The translations under genes and the position numbers were made by a program. From assembly GCF_036002945.1 (NCBI RefSeq), contig NZ_CP108529.1, forward strand, positions 3,472,001 to 3,536,000: DNA of 64,000 nt. The letters run 5' to 3'. Source of the stretch: Streptomyces sp. NBC_01224. Lineage in GTDB: Bacteria; Actinomycetota; Actinomycetes; Streptomycetales; Streptomycetaceae. This document shows positions 27,990 to 36,554 of the stretch, piece after piece; the first letter of the stretch is position 1, and each line of letters starts with the position of its first letter. The notes below the pieces were generated by a model. That model made no database searches, had not been told where the DNA came from, and saw only the letters and a program-made list of their open reading frames with translations.

Positions 27990-29234
27990 TCAGGCCTGGG
28001 AGCCCGCCGTCCACTGGGCCCAGCTCATGTTCCAGCCGTTGAGGCCGTTGTCGGGGGTGATGGTCCTGTCCGGGGAGTTCTTGACGATGACCACGTCGCC
28101 GACGAGGGAGTTGTTGTAGAACCAGGCGGCGGGCTGGTTGGCGTCGCTCGCACCCTTCACGTCGGCGAGGCCGACACAGCCGTGGCTGGTGTTGGCGCTG
28201 CCGAAGATCGACCGCGCGCCCCAGTAGTTGCCGTGGATGAAGGTGCCCGAGGTGGACAGCCGCATGGCGTGCGGCACGTCCTTGATGTCGTACTCGCCCT
28301 TGCCGTCGGAGTCGGTGAAGCCGACCGTCGCGCCGTTCATCCGGGTCTCCTTGAACTTCTCGGAGATCACCATCTGCCCGTTGTACGTGGGGTTGGCGGA
28401 GGAGCCGGAAGAGATCGGGATGGTCTTGATCGTCTTGCCGTTCTGGGTGACGGTCATCATCTTCGTGTTGGCGTCGACCGTCGAGACCTGGTTGCGGCCG
28501 ACCTTGAAGGTGACCGTCTTCTGCTGCACACCGAAGACGCCGTCCGCGCCCTCGACGCCGTCCAGCGCGAGCTTCAGCGTGACGGTGGAGCCGCCCTGCC
28601 AGTACTGCTCGGGGCGCAGGTCGAGACGCTGCGAGTTGAACCAGTGGCCGACGACTTGCTGACCGCTGCTGGACGTCACGGTGATTCCGTCCTGCACGGC
28701 CTTCTTGTCCGTGATCGGCTTGTTGAAGTTGATCGAGACCGGCATGCCGACGCCGACCGTGGAGCCGTCCTCGGGCGTGAAGTTGCCTATGAAACTGTTG
28801 GCGGGCGACACGGTGGTGAACGAGGAGTTCTCGTGCGCCTCGCGGCCCTTGGAGTCCTTGGCCGCCGCACTGATCTTGTACGTGGTCGAGCGCTCCAGCT
28901 GGACGTCCGGCTTCCAGCTCTTGCCGTCGGCGGCGAGCGTGCCCTTGACGGTCGCACCGGCCGACGTGGTCATGGCGACCTGGGACAGCGTGCCCTTGGT
29001 GACGGTGACCTTGGCGTCGTTGTTGATGCTCGCGTTGGTCGCACCGTTCTTCGGCGCGATGGTGATCTGCGCCTCCGACGCGTCCTGGGCGGCCGCCTTG
29101 TCGACCTCGGCCGCCTGCGACTTCTTCGAGCCCTCGGCGCTCGCGCCGTTGTCGTTGCAGGCAGTGAGCACCAGAACGCCACCGAGCAGTGCGGACGCGG
29201 CCATCAGGCCCTTGCGCCGCTTGCTGTCCGTCAT
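27990..29234 (-). CDS. L,D-transpeptidase lipoprotein
   Basis: 414 residues. Signal peptide with lipobox (LVLTACNDNG, lipidated Cys near residue 25), two Ig-like/Ldt repeats (about 60-260) and a YkuD catalytic domain ending with the motif HGNYWG...SANTSHGCVGL, which keeps the active-site His and Cys. It should form 3-3 peptidoglycan cross-links outside the membrane, as in mycobacterial LdtMt enzymes. The ATG at 29232-29234 is preferred: GGAGAAA sits 6 bases upstream. An ATG five codons earlier has no such site. A strong terminator follows. Confidence 0.93.
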   Translation of the reverse strand: MTDSKRRKGLMAASALLGGVLVLTACNDNGASAEGSKKSQAAEVDKAAAQDASEAQITIAPKNGATNASINNDAKVTVTKGTLSQVAMTTSAGATVKGTLAADGKSWKPDVQLERSTTYKISAAAKDSKGREAHENSSFTTVSPANSFIGNFTPEDGSTVGVGMPVSINFNKPITDKKAVQDGITVTSSSGQQVVGHWFNSQRLDLRPEQYWQGGSTVTLKLALDGVEGADGVFGVQQKTVTFKVGRNQVSTVDANTKMMTVTQNGKTIKTIPISSGSSANPTYNGQMVISEKFKETRMNGATVGFTDSDGKGEYDIKDVPHAMRLSTSGTFIHGNYWGARSIFGSANTSHGCVGLADVKGASDANQPAAWFYNNSLVGDVVIVKNSPDRTITPDNGLNGWNMSWAQWTAGSQA

Positions 29235-29438
29235 CACACGTTTCTCCATCGTTGCCTAATCCCCAAAAACCCCGAGCAGAGCCGCCGACGACCGGCGAAA
29301 CCCGTCAATGTTCCTAGAACCCATGGAAGGGGTCTTCCGTTCCACATCCAAGAGGGATGTGGGGAACAACACTCATCGACGCATCCGCGTCGGCGGTGGT
29401 TCCCGGTGCCGGTCGCGTATATACGGCCGGTACGCACG

Positions 29439-29473
29439 ACGGCCCCGGTCCGCGGAAAGCGGGCCGGGGCCGT
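29439..29473 (-). terminator. Terminator after the 29487-29900 gene
   Basis: ACGGCCCCGGTCCGC and GCGGGCCGGGGCCGT form a near-perfect stem with loop GGAAA, 14 bases past the minus-strand stop codon. Confidence 0.8.
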
Positions 29474-29486
29474 GGCTCACCGCCTG

Positions 29487-29900
29487 CTAGATCCGCCGCT
29501 CCGCACCGCCGCTCGCGCCGCTGTGCTCGCCGTCGTCCTCACCATTGTGCGGGACGTCGCCGGCGACCCCCTCCTCGTCCTCGTCGTCGAGGTCCCAGTC
29601 GTCCGGGGCGTCCGGGTCGTAGTCGACGGTCTCACTGCTCCAGGACGCCTGGGTGAGCTCGACCCCCGGCACCTCGCTGACCAGGTCGAACGGATCGATG
29701 AGGGAGGCGAGGGCCTCCGCTCCGTCCTCCCGTACGGCCGCCTCGGCCTGCATGCGTTCCTCGGCGGACTCGCCGCCGGGCTCCCCGTACTCGGCGGCGA
29801 TGGACTCCAGTGCGGTACCGCTGAGGGCGGCGGGGTCCGTGATCTCCAGCACCATTTCGACCTGAAGTCGAACAAACCGTGATGTCTCAGAAGTACTCAT
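29487..29900 (-). CDS. Acidic conserved hypothetical protein
   Basis: 137 residues. The first half (RLQVEMVLEITDPAALSGTALESI) looks like a small alpha/beta domain; the second half is strongly acidic (DYDPDAPDDWDLDDEDEEG) and Gly-rich, probably disordered. No signal peptide or membrane segment. Function unknown; I recall similar short proteins next to the transpeptidase in other Streptomyces but cannot verify it here. Confidence 0.7.
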   Translation of the reverse strand: MSTSETSRFVRLQVEMVLEITDPAALSGTALESIAAEYGEPGGESAEERMQAEAAVREDGAEALASLIDPFDLVSEVPGVELTQASWSSETVDYDPDAPDDWDLDDEDEEGVAGDVPHNGEDDGEHSGASGGAERRI

Positions 29901-30008
29901 GTGCCGGAGCGTAAGCTCCCCGCCCTCGCGACTTTCCTGCGACCCGCTGCTTTCACTAGCATCGGCGTACAGGCCTAACTCACGGCTGTGACAAGGGGGA
30001 TCGATTCC

Positions 30009-30296
30009 GTGGCCGCTGCTCGCCGCCCGCTCCTGACCGCCACCGCTGCGGGCACGTTGCTGGCCGCCCTGTGGTTCGTACCGTCCGCCAACGCGACGGA
30101 CGAGTCGACCGGCACACCGGGTGCACGGAGCCGACAGGTCACCGCCGTCGTGGACACTGCGGCCGGCCCGAGGCTCGCCGACACCGGGGCCGGGGTCGAC
30201 ACCACCCCGTATCTGATCGGCGGCACGGCGTTCCTGGGCATCGGCGCAGCGTTCGTCACCTACTCGGTACGCCGCGCCGACGCCCTGTCCGTCTGA
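30009..30296 (+). CDS. Small LADTG cell-wall-anchored protein
   Basis: 95 residues: a signal peptide (ARRPLLTATAAGTLLAALWFVPSANA), a short mature segment, the sortase motif LADTG, a hydrophobic helix (TTPYLIGGTAFLGIGAAFVTYSV) and a basic RRADALSV tail. LAxTG is the class E sortase signal in Streptomyces (chaplins use it). The GTG at 30009 is preferred since AAGGGGGA lies about 8 bases upstream; the GTG at 29988 is an alternative. Confidence 0.75.
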   Translation: MAAARRPLLTATAAGTLLAALWFVPSANATDESTGTPGARSRQVTAVVDTAAGPRLADTGAGVDTTPYLIGGTAFLGIGAAFVTYSVRRADALSV

Positions 30297-30309
30297 CCCC
30301 CTGCCGGAC

Positions 30310-31860
30310 CTACGCCAGAGGTCCGGTCACCGGCTCGACCGCCGCGACCAGCTTCCCGGCACGTACGAACGCGTCCGCCGCGGCCAGGTCCGGCGACAGG
30401 AAGCGGTCCGGTCCCGGGCCCTCGACACCTGCCGCGCGCAGCGCCTCGATGGCGGCCTGCGAGGCGGGCGCGGGGGTGAGGCCCTGGGCGGCGCGCAGTT
30501 CGATGGCGCGGGTCGCCGCATACAGCTCGACGGCGACGATCCGGGCGAGGTTGTCGACGGCGGTACGCAGCTTGCGCGCGGCCGACCAGCCCATGGAGAC
30601 GTGGTCCTCCTGCATCGCGGAGGACGGGATCGAGTCGGCCGACGCGGGGACGGCGAGCCGCTTCATCTCGCTGACCAGGGCGGCCTGGGTGTACTGGGCG
30701 ATCATCAGGCCCGAGTCCACACCGGCGTCGTCGGCGAGGAACGGCGGCAGCCCGTGCGAACGGTTCTTGTCCAGCAGCCGGTCGGTGCGGCGCTCGGTGA
30801 TCGAACCGAGGTCGGCCGCGACGATCGCCAGGAAGTCGAGTACGTACGCGACGGGGGCGCCGTGGAAGTTCCCGTTGGACTCGACCCGGCCGTCGGGCAG
30901 CACCACGGGGTTGTCCACGGCGGAGGCCAGCTCGCGGTCCGCGACGATCCCGGCGTAGTCGAGGGTGTCGCGTCCGGCGCCGTTGACCTGGGGCGCGCAG
31001 CGCACGGAGTAGGCGTCCTGCACGCGCGGCGCGTCGTCCTGATGGTGACCGGTGAGGCCGGAACCGGCGAGCACCCTCAGCATGTTGTCGGCGCTGACGC
31101 CCTGGCCCGGATGCGGGCGGATGGCGTGCAGTTCCGGGGCGAGGACCTTGTCCGTACCGAGCAGCGCCTCCAGGGAGAGGGCGGCGGTGATGTCGGCGGA
31201 GGTGTAGAGGCTCTTCAGGTCGGCCAGGGCCATGACGAGCATGCCGAGCATGCCGTCGGTGCCGTTGAGGAGGGCAAGGCCCTCCTTCTCACGCAGCTCG
31301 ACCGGGGTGATGCCATGGGCGGCGAGCAGCTCACCGGCGGGGCGCACGGTGCCGTCGGGGCCCTCCGCGTCGCCCTCCCCCATCAGTGTCAGGGCGCAGT
31401 GCGAGAGCGGTGCCAGGTCGCCGGAGCAGCCGAGCGAGCCGTACTCGTGCACAACGGGGGTGATGCCCGCGTTCAGTACGTCGGCCATGGTCTGGGCGAC
31501 CTCGGGGCGGACGCCGGTGTGGCCGGAGCAGACCGTCTTCAGGCGCAGGAACATCAGCGCCCGCACGACCTCGCGCTCGACCCGCGGGCCCATGCCGGCG
31601 GCGTGCGAGCGGACGATGTTGCGCTGGAGCTGTGCGCGAAGATCCTGGCTGATGTGCCGGCTGGCCAGCGCCCCGAAGCCGGTGGAGACGCCGTAGACCG
31701 GCTCGGGCTTGGCGGCGAGCGCGTCCACGATCTCGCGGGCGGCGGCGAGTGCGCTCACGGCGGCCGCGGAGAGCTCGACACGAGCGTTGCCGCGGGCCAC
31801 GGCGATGACGTCCTGGGCGGTGGTACCGGACGTCCCCACCACGACTGTATGCATATCCAT
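30310..31860 (-). CDS. hutH: Histidine ammonia-lyase
   Basis: 516 residues of the aromatic amino acid lyase family. YGVSTGFGAL, the MIO-forming tripeptide region GSLGCSGDLAPLSH and the C-terminal DHVSMGWSAARKL and ELYAATRAIELR segments are present. The MIO tripeptide is Cys-Ser-Gly (145-147) rather than Ala-Ser-Gly. The enzyme removes ammonia from histidine to give urocanate, first step of the hut pathway; no other hut genes are in this window. Start ATG 31858-31860 (MDMHTVVVG); the second Met, two codons on, is also possible, and neither has a clear Shine-Dalgarno sequence. Confidence 0.93.
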   Translation of the reverse strand: MDMHTVVVGTSGTTAQDVIAVARGNARVELSAAAVSALAAAREIVDALAAKPEPVYGVSTGFGALASRHISQDLRAQLQRNIVRSHAAGMGPRVEREVVRALMFLRLKTVCSGHTGVRPEVAQTMADVLNAGITPVVHEYGSLGCSGDLAPLSHCALTLMGEGDAEGPDGTVRPAGELLAAHGITPVELREKEGLALLNGTDGMLGMLVMALADLKSLYTSADITAALSLEALLGTDKVLAPELHAIRPHPGQGVSADNMLRVLAGSGLTGHHQDDAPRVQDAYSVRCAPQVNGAGRDTLDYAGIVADRELASAVDNPVVLPDGRVESNGNFHGAPVAYVLDFLAIVAADLGSITERRTDRLLDKNRSHGLPPFLADDAGVDSGLMIAQYTQAALVSEMKRLAVPASADSIPSSAMQEDHVSMGWSAARKLRTAVDNLARIVAVELYAATRAIELRAAQGLTPAPASQAAIEALRAAGVEGPGPDRFLSPDLAAADAFVRAGKLVAAVEPVTGPLA

Positions 31861-31938
31861 ATTCAGAAGCGTACGGATTGAATCCCTTCATGTCACTAGT
31901 GGTCGTACGGTTGACCCCTTACCGATCCGGTCACACGG

Positions 31939-33108
31939 TCAGGGCCGGCTGCCACGCAGGTGGCGGCGGTCGTGCGGGGACTTCGGCGGCAAGTCGGCCA
32001 GCCGGATCACCTCGCCGTCGCGCCCCGCCACCACCGGCTTCGTGGAGCGGGCCGCCTTCGCCCGGTACTGGGCCGCGTCCGCCAGCCGGAACAGCCGCCG
32101 CGCCGACACCACCGGGCCGATCGGATCACCGGTCGACGCGATCCCGCACGCCACCCCGTCGCCGAGCTCCAACTCGCCTGCCCGTTCGCAGAGTTCGGCG
32201 GCCATCCGGATCACGTCGTCCGTCTCGGGGCCCACCGCGAGCAGGCAGAACTCATCGCCGCCGAGCCGGGCCGCGAGCGCACCGGGCAGCATGGCGCCAC
32301 AGCGGGACAGCACCGAGCCGAAACGTTCCAGCAGACGGTCGCCGACCGCGTGGCCATGGGTGTCGTTGACCCGCTTCAGACCGTTGAGGTCGCAGACGAC
32401 CAGGCTGACCACCGCCCCGTCCGTCCGATGCCGCTCCACCGCCTCGTCGAGCCGCACATCGACCGCGCGGCGATTGGCCAGCCCGGTGAGCTGATCGGTG
32501 AAGGCGAGCTTGCGGAGCTCTTCCAGCCGCTCGGTCTGGGCGATCCCGGCGGCGACGACGGCAGCCAGCACGGTCGCGAGGTCCGCGTCCCCCCGCCCGA
32601 ACACCGGCTCCCCCGCCGGGCGGGCCACATAGAGCTCACCCCAGGCCCGCCCGTGCAGCACGATCGGCGCAACCACGCAACAGCCGCGCCGGCGCCGGCG
32701 CAGGGCGGCCACCCGCTCGTGGCAGTACACATGCCCGTACCCCCGCACCCCCGCGCCCCCGCCCTGTATGCCGCCCACCGGGCCGTCGGCGGTCTCCACC
32801 CAGGCGTCCGGCTCACCACCCCCGGCCCACCGTTCGTGCAGGAACTCGGCGATCTCCGGGAACTGATGCACCGGGTACGTCTCCTCCTCGGGAAACTCCT
32901 CCTCCCCTTCGGCCCGTTCGCCCGCGTTGACCAGCACGCGCAGCCGCCCGCGCTCGCGCTCCCAGACGGAGAGCGCGGCGAAACTGCCCCCCAACGCCTC
33001 GCACGCCCCCAGCGCAGCCGCTCGCCACGACCCCCGGGGGGTGTGTGCCGCCGCCATCGTCTGCGCAAGCGAAACCACGGCCCGCAGCCGCGCATCATCA
33101 CCACCCAT
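31939..33108 (-). CDS. GAF-GGDEF diguanylate cyclase
   Basis: 389 residues. An N-terminal GAF-like sensor domain (about 10-190; GACEALGGSFAALSVWERE, ... CCVVAPIVLHGRAWGELYVARP) is joined by a helix (EELRKLAFTDQLTGLANRRAVD) to a GGDEF domain. The active site is intact: ARLGGDEFCLL. The RxxD inhibitory site that normally precedes it is missing (LPGALAARLGGDEF). It should make cyclic di-GMP, which controls development in Streptomyces through BldD. No transmembrane segment. It lies 78 bases upstream of hutH on the same strand, but a functional link is not implied. Confidence 0.9.
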   Translation of the reverse strand: MGGDDARLRAVVSLAQTMAAAHTPRGSWRAAALGACEALGGSFAALSVWERERGRLRVLVNAGERAEGEEEFPEEETYPVHQFPEIAEFLHERWAGGGEPDAWVETADGPVGGIQGGGAGVRGYGHVYCHERVAALRRRRRGCCVVAPIVLHGRAWGELYVARPAGEPVFGRGDADLATVLAAVVAAGIAQTERLEELRKLAFTDQLTGLANRRAVDVRLDEAVERHRTDGAVVSLVVCDLNGLKRVNDTHGHAVGDRLLERFGSVLSRCGAMLPGALAARLGGDEFCLLAVGPETDDVIRMAAELCERAGELELGDGVACGIASTGDPIGPVVSARRLFRLADAAQYRAKAARSTKPVVAGRDGEVIRLADLPPKSPHDRRHLRGSRP

Positions 33109-33192
33109 CGCTACAGCTTATGTAGTTTTGTAGTGATTTGATCAGTTTGGTACGTCGACGACGTCCGCTGCGTGTCCCTGTGAATACGCGGC

Positions 33193-34005
33193 TCACTCGC
33201 CGGGCCAGTTCGGCTTCCTCTTCTCGTTGAACGCGGCCACACCCTCGGCCCGGTCACCGGAGAAGGCCACCGAACGCCAGGCGGCGTCCTCGACTTCGAG
33301 TCCGGCCCGGAGATCGAGGCCGTGCCCGAGCCGCAGCGCCCGTTTGGCGGCACGCAGCCCCACCGGGGAGTTGGCGGCGATCCGGCCCGCGAGCGCCAGC
33401 GCGGCCTCGCGGTCCCGCCCCGCCTCCACCAGCTCGTCGACCAGCCCCGCATCACGGGCCTCGGCCGCCTCCACCCGCCGGGCTGTGAAGACCAGCTCGG
33501 CGGCGCGCGCCGCACCGATCCGCCGCGGCAGCAGCTGCGTACCCCCGCCGCCCGGAATGACACCGACCGACACCTCGGGCAGGCCCACCACCGCCGTGCG
33601 GTCGGCGACGATCAGATCGCAGGACAGGGCCAGCTCGAATCCGCCGCCGAGCGCGAAACCGTGCACGGCCGCGATCGTCGGCATCGGCAGTTCGAGTACG
33701 CCGGTGTACGCGGCGCGGGCGGTGGGGCGCTGGCGCAGCAGCTCGGCGTCGGTGAAGGAATTGCGCTCCTTCAGGTCCGCGCCCACACAGAAGGCCCGCT
33801 CATGGCTGGAGGTGAGGACGGTGACCCGTACACCCGGGTCGGCGGCGAGCGCGGCGCAGGCGGCGGCGATCGAGCGGGCCATGTCCGTGGACACGGCGTT
33901 CATCGCCTTGGGCCGGTCGAGGACCAGCTCCGCGACGTGTTCCTGTCCCTCGTGGACCCGCACGACGACGAATTCCCCGAACCGCTGCTCGGACGTGACG
34001 GTCAT
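33193..34005 (-). CDS. Enoyl-CoA hydratase/isomerase family protein
   Basis: 270 residues of the crotonase family. Oxyanion-hole segments CVGADLKERNSF and HGFALGGGFELALSCDLIVAD are present, and both acidic catalytic positions of true hydratases are kept (Glu in GGFELAL and Glu in GLPEVSVGVIPGGGGTQ). It probably hydrates a short or medium enoyl-CoA; the substrate is not predictable. The ATG gives MTVTSEQRFGEF. It sits between the cyclase and the GGDEF gene, all on the minus strand. Confidence 0.9.
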   Translation of the reverse strand: MTVTSEQRFGEFVVVRVHEGQEHVAELVLDRPKAMNAVSTDMARSIAAACAALAADPGVRVTVLTSSHERAFCVGADLKERNSFTDAELLRQRPTARAAYTGVLELPMPTIAAVHGFALGGGFELALSCDLIVADRTAVVGLPEVSVGVIPGGGGTQLLPRRIGAARAAELVFTARRVEAAEARDAGLVDELVEAGRDREAALALAGRIAANSPVGLRAAKRALRLGHGLDLRAGLEVEDAAWRSVAFSGDRAEGVAAFNEKRKPNWPGE

Positions 34006-34080
34006 GACTGCACCCCTCCGGTTAACGATCGTTACCAGGGGGATCCTATGGGGCGCCCCGGACAGCGGTCCGGGGTGATG

Positions 34081-35253
34081 TCAGGACGTGCCCCGGCGCG
34101 CCAGCAGCCAGGGCTCCACGACGCCGAGGCCGCGCACCGGGCGCTGCCACATCGGCTGCAGCCCGTAGCGGTACTTGGGCGCGGACGTCGGCTCCACGCC
34201 GTTCCGGCGCTCCTTCTCGGCCATCGCGGCTTCCTCCGCCGCCTGCGCCTCGGAGGACGGAGCGTCGCCGGTGCGGGTCAGCTCCTCCGCGAACGCCCCG
34301 TCCACCAGCACGGCGTCCTTCGGCGCTATCGAGGTCAGCCGACTGGCGAGGTTCACCGTCGTGCCGAAGACATCGCCCATTCGGGTGGTGACCGTACCGA
34401 AAGCGATGCCGACGCGCAGCGCGGGCATGGTCTCGTCCTGGGTCATCGCCTCGATCAGGCGCAGCGCGATCTCGGCCGCGGTGCGTGCGTCGTCGGCGGC
34501 GTAGAGGACCTCGTCGCCGAGGGTCTTGATGAGCCGGCCGCCGTGGGCGGCGACCAGGTCGGCGCAGGTGGTCTCGAACGCCTCGACCAGTTCGCCGAGC
34601 TCCTCCTCCTCCAGCCGCCGGGTCAGCCGGGTGAACCCGACGAGGTCGGCGAAGCCGACGGCCAGGCGCCGGTCGACCATTTCCTCGTCGTCGGCGGCCT
34701 GCACGACCCGGCCGGTGGCGGCGGCGAGCTGGCGCCGCCACACGTACACCAGGAACTCCTCCAGCTCCGGGAGGAGCAGCTCGACCAGCGGGTACGTGAC
34801 CTCGGTCCGGGTCATGCCGGGCTCGGGCGGCTCGGTCAGACCCTCCAGGAAGGAATCGATCTGCCACTCCGCCAGCCGGGCAGTGGTCTGCCCGGTGGAC
34901 CGGGCCACCTGGATCGCCATCGGCTCGCTGAGCAGCCCCGCCTCGACGAGACCGGCGAGCCGGCGCAGCGCCAGCACATCGGCCTCGGTGAGCGCCCTGG
35001 CCTGCCCGATGTCGGCGAAGCCCATGGCCCGCCAGAACCGGGAGGCCAGGTCCATCGAGACGCCGGCGGTACGGGCCGCCTGGAACGGCGTGTAGCGCCG
35101 GTCGGCGCCCAGAATCAGCTGTTCCAGCCGGATCGCGAGGGGATCGTCGGTCGGTTCCGCCGTATGGTCGACCTCGTGATGCGGTGTCGGGTGGACCGAG
35201 GGGTCCGGCGGGGGCTCCGCGCCCGCGCCGGAGGTCGTGTCGTCGACGGTCAC
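34081..35253 (-). CDS. cya: Class III adenylate cyclase
   Basis: 390 residues. Residues about 40-190 are a helical regulatory region (FQAARTAGVSMDLASRFWRAMGFADIGQARALTEADV..). The catalytic domain (about 195-360) begins VGFADLVGFT with the first metal Asp, followed by GGRLIKTLGDEVLYA (Lys plus second metal Asp) and MGDVFGTTVNLASRLT with the Asp, Asn and Arg that select adenine and stabilise the transition state. It should make cAMP and matches the single cytosolic cyclase known from S. coelicolor, where cAMP affects germination. GTG start at 35253 behind GCAGGAGGCGGCTG. The gap to birA has no gene. Confidence 0.9.
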   Translation of the reverse strand: MTVDDTTSGAGAEPPPDPSVHPTPHHEVDHTAEPTDDPLAIRLEQLILGADRRYTPFQAARTAGVSMDLASRFWRAMGFADIGQARALTEADVLALRRLAGLVEAGLLSEPMAIQVARSTGQTTARLAEWQIDSFLEGLTEPPEPGMTRTEVTYPLVELLLPELEEFLVYVWRRQLAAATGRVVQAADDEEMVDRRLAVGFADLVGFTRLTRRLEEEELGELVEAFETTCADLVAAHGGRLIKTLGDEVLYAADDARTAAEIALRLIEAMTQDETMPALRVGIAFGTVTTRMGDVFGTTVNLASRLTSIAPKDAVLVDGAFAEELTRTGDAPSSEAQAAEEAAMAEKERRNGVEPTSAPKYRYGLQPMWQRPVRGLGVVEPWLLARRGTS

Positions 35254-35551
35254 CAGCCGCCTCCTGCCCGTTCCCTGCGCACTGCCCTGCCGATCTGTCG
35301 GTGGATCGCCTCAACGATACGGCAGGTGTGCCGTGGCTCACGTCGCTGAGTCTTCCGGGAATGTTCCTGGGTGGGCCGGGGGCGGGTGGTTGCGGCCGGT
35401 GGGTGGTTTCCAGGAGGGCAAGGATTCATGCCCCCGGTACGTGTCGAGGCAGGCCGGAGGCGGAGGGCAGGCGTAGACACACCGCGGTGCCCCGCACGTA
35501 CTGGTACGTGTCCGGGTGAGGTGGAGGCGGCCTTGCGCGACCGCCGCTGCC
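35254..35551. other. Gap between birA and cya, no gene seen
   Basis: About 300 bases holding the cya promoter region and birA 3' flank, both on the minus strand. No open frame here has a start signal or family resemblance, and I see no strong hairpin. Confidence 0.4.
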
Positions 35552-36421
35552 TCACGTCAGGCCGCCGCCGATGCCCCGCAGGTGCACGATGTCGCCCGCC
35601 GATACGGGTTCCTGGAGGCCGTCGTCGGTGGACAGGATCAGTCGGCCGTCGCCGTCGATCGCCACGGCCTCGCCGGTGAGCGTGCGGTCGCCGGGCAGCT
35701 GGGCACGTACCGTCCGGCCGAGCGTCGCGCAGCCCGCCGCGTACGCCTCCTGCAGGCCGCTCGCCGCCGCGTCGCCGTCCGCCGCGCGCCACCGGCCGTA
35801 CCAGAGCTCCAGCGAGCGCAGTACGCCCCGCAGCAGCGTCTCGCGGTCGGTGGAGACCGCCCCGGCCAGCGCCAGCGAGCCGGCCGTGGGGGCGGGGAGT
35901 TCGTCGGCGCGCAGGGACACGTTGAGGCCGATGCCCACGACGACGCCGTCCCCGGCTCGCTCGGCCAGGATGCCGCCCGTCTTGCGCTCCTCGCCCTCCA
36001 CCGTCACGAGGAGGTCGTTGGGCCACTTGAGGGACGTGTCGACGCCCGCCGCACGGGCCAGACCGGTCGCCGCCGCGACGCCGGTGAGCAGCGGCAGCCA
36101 GCCCCACCGGTGGACGGGGACATCGCCCGGTGTCAGGAAGACGGAGAGAAACAGGCCCGAACGGGCCGGAGCCGTCCATGCGCGGTCGAGGCGGCCGCGG
36201 CCCGCGGTCTGTTCCTCGGCGACCAGCACGGCGCCGCCTGCAAGCCCCGCCGCCGCCGCTCGCCCGGCAAGATCGGAGTTGGTGGACCCGGTGGTCTCCA
36301 CGACGTCGAGCGAGGTCCACAGTCCGCCCGGCCGCAGCAGCCCACGGCGCAGCGCGGGGACGTTCAGGGGCGGTCGGTCCAGATCCGACCAGCGGCTGTG
36401 AGACGCATCCGAAGGTGTCAT
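35552..36421 (-). CDS. birA: Biotin-[acetyl-CoA carboxylase] ligase
   Basis: 289 residues, the short BirA form without an N-terminal DNA-binding domain. Landmarks: [10 protein letters not shown], the biotinyl-AMP loop [20 protein letters not shown], and VVGIGLNVS. The C-terminal SH3-like domain (about 235-285) is present. It attaches biotin to the carboxyl carrier domain of the alpha subunit encoded at 40343. It is divergent from the carboxylase beta gene, sharing a 133-bp promoter region, an arrangement also found in mycobacteria (birA-accD5). Confidence 0.94.
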   Translation of the reverse strand: MTPSDASHSRWSDLDRPPLNVPALRRGLLRPGGLWTSLDVVETTGSTNSDLAGRAAAAGLAGGAVLVAEEQTAGRGRLDRAWTAPARSGLFLSVFLTPGDVPVHRWGWLPLLTGVAAATGLARAAGVDTSLKWPNDLLVTVEGEERKTGGILAERAGDGVVVGIGLNVSLRADELPAPTAGSLALAGAVSTDRETLLRGVLRSLELWYGRWRAADGDAAASGLQEAYAAGCATLGRTVRAQLPGDRTLTGEAVAIDGDGRLILSTDDGLQEPVSAGDIVHLRGIGGGLT

Positions 36422-36554
36422 GCAAGCCAGACTAGGTGTGGCAAACGACGCACTGCTGAACCGTATCCACGCCGATACCCTACGGATCAGTAGGTGTTCA
36501 GCACCTGATCAGCAGCACAGTCGTCCCCGTGACCAGGCAGGGAGCCGCCACCCG

